64,000 bases of DNA from Sialis fuliginosa (taxonomy: Eukaryota > Arthropoda > Insecta > Megaloptera > Sialidae), in NCBI GenBank assembly GCA_961205875.1, contig OY540810.1:36518001-36582000 (forward strand). Direction: 5' to 3'. The notes beneath the pieces were generated by a model. The model saw only the letters and a program-made list of their open reading frames with translations. It had not been told where the DNA came from and did not search any database. Both the position numbers and the translations under genes were made by a program. This document shows, one piece after another, positions 59,245-64,000 of the stretch. Numbering within the stretch: position 1 is the first letter of the stretch; every line of letters begins with the position of its first letter.

Positions 59245-59507
59245 TAGGGTGACCAGATTTTAGTTTTGTTAAACCCTGAGATGTAAATGAAACCCCTTTT
59301 TTATTTAATCTTATCTTTTTTATTTTTATTTTATTATTTTTATTTTTATTTTCATAAAATTTGTTACCATAATCGTGCAGGTTATGTCCCCTGCTCTATT
59401 TTTAACGACCTTTTTTTTAGTCGTAATTTTTTGTAAAACCCTGAGCCCGGAGATCTAGTGTGCAAACCCTGAGACTCCGGGTCAAAACCGGAGACCTGGT
59501 CACCCTA
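59245..59507. mobile_element. hAT MITE, 263 bp, perfect 8-bp target duplication
   Basis: TAGGGTGACCAGATTTTAG and GACCTGGTCACCCTA ends, flanked on both sides by GTGAAGCC (59237-59244, 59508-59515). Same family as 39181-39417, with shared AACCCTGAGCCCGGAGA in the interior. Confidence 0.93.
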
Positions 59508-59664
59508 GTGAAGCCCTATATACCAATTACTTCTGCCTTTTAATATGCCGTTTTTTAACATCGTGTTAGTTAATAAGTTAATACATTTACTGAAACTGAC
59601 GAGAATATGTTTGCAGTTGAAGTATTTTTTTTCCTTTTTTATCTAAGGAAGATTTTAGGGACTA

Positions 59665-59879
59665 TTGTCCGGCATTACCAATTAACAGAATCAAGCATAT
59701 TATAATATAATAATATTTTAATTAAAGGAATTTTAAATTCTGTGCAATATTACCTATGTTCATTTTTCTACGAAAGGCTAACATTTAACTAAATATGATT
59801 TTGAATATATATATCATATGACATTTAAAGGAGTATTTAGCGCTAAAGGAACATTAAATTGGTCGGTAATATTGGACAT
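59665..59879. mobile_element. TGTCCGGTATTA-superfamily MITE
   Basis: TGTCCGGCATTACCAATTAA and TTGGTCGGTAATATTGGACAT are the ends. The interior AGGAGTATTTAGCGCTAAAG relates it to 37401-37647. Confidence 0.7.
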
Positions 59880-60918
59880 AAGTTTTAGTTTATATTCAAT
59901 CTCAATTACAAAACTTATTTAATATTTTTAATTTGTAGTAAATTCACTTTATTTCTGAATCCTTCTTGTAAAAAGTAACATAATATATGTGAAATAATGA
60001 TATATTTTATACAGATATCTACTATATTTACGTACTACATAGTGATGTTGGTTTAATCTTAATAAATATGATCAACAAAAACAAAAATAACAATTGACAC
60101 AATTTGCATACTATATATAATATTTATTTATAGACACATTATTCATATCAAAACCACCGATTGAATATTAATTTGACACTATAGAACAGAATAACTGTAT
60201 GCCATTTATTTATAGTTCCTTTTCTACATAGTGTTCTCTACTACAAAATTAAAAGTGACGTGTGCACTACATTTAAACATTATGTTATGAATTATTATCA
60301 TTAATTATTCATTATTGGTTTTAATGTTTATTCGCTCGTCAAAACTTTTTTTTTGTATCTTGAAATAGATAATATTCAGAAAAATAAAATATTTACTTTA
60401 TTTTGAAATGAATTTTAATATTTTATTTATTTATTTATTATCTGTCGAATTTCACCAGTAGATACATAGTTTAAATTTAATGTAGTATCGATGAGACAGG
60501 TGGAATTTTCCCGGGGTTCCTAAAACAATTGGTCTGGAGTGCTCACCGAGACAAACATTTTTCCCAAAAATAATTCAAATCGGTGCATTTTTACAGTAGT
60601 TATCGTGAACGAACGAAAATTCTACATCCAGACACACGCACAGTCGCCATGCGAAAAATAACTTTTCTTTATGTTTCGAAGGTAGTACAATCAGAATCTG
60701 TTCTTAAACTGTATGGAAACAATAAATAATAAAAAAGTATTTAAGTATTTATAGTCATACCATGTTGGGAAGTTGGTTGTATGGACCTCAAGGGTCGAAC
60801 CCACAGCTTGTTTAATTTAGGAATAGCTCTTAGTTGACTGCTTATTTTTATCAAACCTACAATTTACATATCTTTAATTAACTGTACCGGCTAAAATAAA
60901 ACAGAATATAGTTTTTAG
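59880..60918. other. AT-rich non-coding stretch
   Basis: 60480-60640 (CAGGTGGAATTTTCCCGGGG, AATTCAAATCGGTGCATTTT) has the wording of a widespread lepidopteran repeat but no ends were found. No gene seen. Confidence 0.4.
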
Positions 60919-61302
60919 CAGGGCTTCAACCGTTATTTTTTGTTTTTTAGTTTTGGTTTTCGTTCCGATTCGAGTAAAAAAATATATTTCGGTTCGGTTC
61001 CGGTTTTCGTTCCGAAAAAAAAATAACGGGTTTTTCGGTTTTCGGTTCAGCTCCGAGTGATTAATTAAAGTTGTTATTTACATTAAAAATTTATTTTCTA
61101 CCATAATTTAGAATATTTTATGGTACTTGTATGATAGCCCGAACGATAATTGAAGTGGGAAATAAGATCATGTTAACGTGCTATTTTAACATGAAATGAA
61201 CCGAAAAAAACGATATTTTTATTTCGGTTCGGTTCTGGTTTTCGTTCCGGCAAAAAATAAGGGTTTTTCCGGTTTTCGGTTTAGTTCCGGTTCGAAGTCC
61301 TG
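60919..61302. mobile_element. hAT MITE, 384 bp, perfect 8-bp target duplication
   Basis: CAGGGCTTCAACCG and CGGTTCGAAGTCCTG are the ends, flanked on both sides by GTTTTTAG (60911-60918, 61303-61310). Inside, TTCGGTTCGGTTCCGGTTTT recurs near 61224 as TTCGGTTCGGTTCTGGTTTT, part of an internal direct duplication. Confidence 0.93.
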
Positions 61303-61310
61303 GTTTTTAG

Positions 61311-61724
61311 CCAAGAAATTTAAAAAATAAATATATAAAACCTTTTACTCCTACGATGCAACATCGTGTTATCTCACATTCACAACGATGATGCACTGAA
61401 AGGGTGACTATGCAAGGACCGTTGCCATTATGGATGTCGCATGATGAAAGCAAATGGTGGACGAGATTTCAAGTACGTATGTGACATCAATGGATGCAAC
61501 TTACAGATATCTCTCCGCCGCACCGTGCAATATTTGCATCTCAAATGATCTCGAGATGTTTTATTAGACACTTAGCTGCTGCTACTGCTGTTCTTTTTGT
61601 GGATAATACATGTATAATGATTGTATTATTTGCAAGAAAATAAGATTAATGTTCACGGTGAAGATGCATTGTTAAATGTGATGCTGATTTATGAAAGTGT
61701 TCAAAGTTATTGTTTTTTTAGTAT
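61311..61724. other. Single-copy-looking patch
   Basis: Positions 61360-61600 (GATGCAACATCGTGTTATCT, GCAAGGACCGTTGCCATTAT, CTCCGCCGCACCGTGCAAT) are GC-richer and unique in the window. No coding frame of substance. Possible regulatory sequence. Confidence 0.3.
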
Positions 61725-61970
61725 TCCGTATTGGAATTGGAAAAATGGTATATTTATAAAATCAACACTGTGTCTGTCTGTCTGTCATACTTCTAACTAC
61801 TAAACTGTTTGACTTAAAGAGCTGAGATTTAGTATAATTAAAGAAAATAGTGGGCCAATAATAAACATAGTTATAAAATTAAAATATTCAGAAATCAAAA
61901 TAACATAATCGGATAAATTGAAAAACAGTATGGTACGGAACACTAGTATGTAAGGCTCGACTCGTACTTG
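61725..61970 (+). repeat. TAGGGTTCCGTA-type repeat copy
   Basis: TTTTTTAGTATTCCGTATTG, CACTGTGTCTGTCTGTCTGT and AAACTGTTTGACTTAAAGAG repeat the order seen at 30235. GTATGGTACGGAACACTAG at about 61929 may be the far end. Confidence 0.6.
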
Positions 61971-63306
61971 ACAATATTTAAAAGCATTTTATATTTTTGA
62001 CGTGAATAACGTCTTATGTTTTACGCCAGACACTGGGTGGGTATTTCAGAAACTTGATGTAACGCGCTGAGATCAGTTTGTGCGTTAGCGAAAATCGCTA
62101 CCACGCGAATTTTGGTCTCAAATTATAGATCTCGATTAGATCTACGTGATACAAGTACAAATCAAAACATTTAAGCAGTGTTAATAAGTGAAAAACTTCA
62201 TACTAAAAAAATACATTTCGCAAGCCACGATTTAATTATTTGTTTTTATGTTCGTACAAATCCTAAGAAATAACTATATTATACAATACTACTCTGAGTT
62301 TTCTTTAACCCTACAGCTACGTATTCACGTCAATCCCTCGACTGTGTATCCCGACACAGTCACACATTTTATAATTTTGTATATGTATATTTAAAATTAA
62401 TTTTGAAATATGGGGATTTTAGGTTGACAGATATATGGAAGCCCCGAAGTCATCAATAATATATGTTGCAATCGTTTATTCTGTTTTCAATCCAATCAAT
62501 AAATAGCATACAAATTTCAATAATGTTTTATTTATTGTCATAAAAGTTGGTAAAAATAAATCAAAGATATTTTATGTGAAATTATAAGATTTTTTTTGTA
62601 AATCTATAAAATAAATTAATTTTTATCTCTATACTCTATTTTGAGAAAAATTGAATAAATCTATCAAATGCTTAATAATACCCACATATTTAATTTTTTT
62701 TAATGCATCAGCAAGATTTATATCTCTCGTTTTCATTTTTTTGATTTATTATTTTTGACAGTGGATATTTATTATTTTAAATTTAGAAATATGGTACAAA
62801 ATAGCTCCTGAAGTAAACATTTCTGTTTTTATTTTTCAAACCAGAAAATGGGAACTGGCATGTAATATGAACGCCCTTTAGTCCAACGTTATTTGATTGA
62901 AATATTTCTTTTGAAATCTGGTCTTGTTACACGATCAAAGGAAGCATTTTTAAATAAAGCTTCGTCCCGTTTGTGTTTGTACAAAAATACGACGTTTTTT
63001 ATATCAAATTTTGTTACAAAATTGGCTTCATTTCAAATTGTTAGACGTATGTATTGTGAGTGTATTAAAAATATTTTTTTGTGTAGGTATATTTTGTAAT
63101 TGAAAACAACCTAAAAATATACTTCTTTTTATGAATTGTATTTTTTTCATGTCATTTTATGGATGATGCTTTTATTTTAATACTTGTTTATCTGTTATAC
63201 AATTATTATATTTCTACCTACTTTGATTGTTTTTGTGTTTAATTTATTGAATTGTTGCTTTAGTTCAATCGACTATAAATATTTTTTAAATTTATCTGTC
63301 AATACA
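61971..63306. other. AT-rich non-coding stretch
   Basis: No gene is supported. 62030-62130 is slightly GC-richer (TGATGTAACGCGCTGAGATC). The frame at 62893-63099 is AT-driven. Confidence 0.4.
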
Positions 63307-63492
63307 TCCATACTAATAATATAAATGTGAAAGTAACTCTGTCTGTCCGTCTGTTTGTTACGTTTTATCAGCTAAATCGTTGAACCGATCTTGATCAAAT
63401 CTTGCAGGGAGATAGCTTGCATCCTAAGTAAGGAAAATTGATTAGATAAAAAAATATAAATTCCATGCGGACGATGTTGCGGGTAATAGCTC
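63307..63492 (+). mobile_element. Helitron-like element interrupted at its 3' end
   Basis: It starts A|TCCATACTAATAATATAAA, then has GTCTGTCCGTCTGTTTG, GAACCGATCTTGATCAAATC and GGGAGATAGCTTGCATCC. It ends GACGATGTTGCGGGTAATAG then C. The expected terminal words AGC-TA-GT are split by the following MITE: TC (decayed TA) at 63491-63492 and TAGT at 63954. Confidence 0.65.
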
Positions 63493-63953
63493 AGGTACTG
63501 GCACCAGTAATGGTCGCTATAAGCTTTTAATTATTTTGTAATTATCATGAACTCATGTTACTAATAAAACAAGTAACTCTTTATTTAATCATTTTAATTA
63601 CCAAAGTCCGCAAATATAGTTTGTTTTTTTAAATCATAGCCTTTTATTTTGTTTATTTTTTTCTCCAGTATTAGATAAAGTAAAACCAGTGATAGACATT
63701 TACTTTACTACGACACAAAAGATATAAAAGAAAGAATTGTGAATTATTAATTAATAAATTATACTAATAATTAGTTTAAATGTCCACCATTTTAACACCT
63801 ATTGGCCGATGATCATCAAATGACGCTGTAAGACAGTTAAATGTATATAGATTAATATTCAGAAATGGTAGTAATCAAACATCAACAAATATTTCTAATT
63901 CAGTACATTTAATTAAAGAATAACCTTTACTGGTGTCATTCCAACAAGTACCT
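63493..63953. mobile_element. AGGTACTGGC-family MITE, 461 bp, inside the Helitron-like end
   Basis: AGGTACTGGCACCAGTAATG and ACAAGTACCT bound the copy. The right flank is TA (63954-63955), the left flank TC, presumed mutated TA. The interior has one copy of GACGCTGTAAGACAGTTAAA, the segment triplicated at 36316-36548. Confidence 0.85.
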
Positions 63954-64000
63954 TAGTTGGAAATAAATAAGTACATTTTGCTCATTGGTTTGTAAGTTTC

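Larger units (their letters stand above)
2947..64000 (+). other. Presumed very long intron 2 (open-ended)
   Basis: After the exon 2 donor no downstream exon with GC-rich coding character and matching phase was found on the + strand. The space is filled with transposon relics and AT-rich sequence. It may be one intron beyond 61 kb. If the 2946 exon were instead terminal by read-through (stop at 2976), the region would be intergenic. Long first introns with embedded small genes are known in insects. Confidence 0.5.

Noticed and set aside
1-64000. LTR retroelements, Polintons or viral genes
   Set aside because: No paired long terminal direct repeats, integrase, reverse transcriptase, capsid or polymerase motifs were recognised on either strand.

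Overview
The window looks like nuclear DNA of an insect, most probably a moth or butterfly. It is AT-rich, has GT-AG introns, and is packed with short DNA-transposon relics. Several repeats match types I know as common in Lepidoptera: one containing CCTCCTTTTTTGAAGTCGG (about 42480), one bounded by the TAGGGTTCCGTA / TACGGAACCC motif (2400-2703, 30235, 61725), and Helitron-like copies beginning TCCATACTAATAATATAAA (63307). The order is an inference from memory of those families, not from a search.

Layout. Positions 1-1825 hold a repeat relic with poly-G/poly-C tracts, then probable promoter and 5' leader. The one convincing host gene starts at 1826 on the + strand. Exon 1 (1826-2152) and exon 2 (2755-2946) are joined in phase 0 and encode 173 residues: a Ser/Pro/Gln-rich, disordered N-terminus followed by the start of a probable coiled coil. 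The exon 2 donor at 2947 opens what seems to be an intron longer than 61 kb, because no later exon could be found. I could not name the gene.

Inside that presumed intron, on the same strand, is a candidate two-exon gene (51951-52051 joined to 52295-52349) for a 51-residue secreted acidic, tyrosine-rich peptide with its own AATAAA signal. It is the most interesting possible gene here, but it is unconfirmed.

Most of the rest is transposon-derived. TA-flanked Tc1/mariner-type elements include a nearly complete but broken Tc1 copy at 54229-55483, a mariner 5' fragment at 15786-16160, and a pogo-like element at 39448-40234. Many TA-flanked MITEs are present, including one family (TIR AGGTACTGGC) with five copies. 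hAT-type MITEs with 8-bp target duplications lie at 8924, 39181, 59245 and 60919. A TTA-flanked Harbinger-like MITE lies at 7483. Helitron-like fragments lie at 41002, 46731 and 63307. Foldback elements lie at 52535-53402 and 53521-53724. No LTR retroelement, Polinton, rRNA gene, intact tRNA gene or CRISPR array was seen.

Between the repeats are several GC-richer, apparently single-copy patches (18270, 23100, 29560, 37020, 45715, 53880, 58920, 61360). They might be regulatory elements of the host gene, but this could not be tested here.
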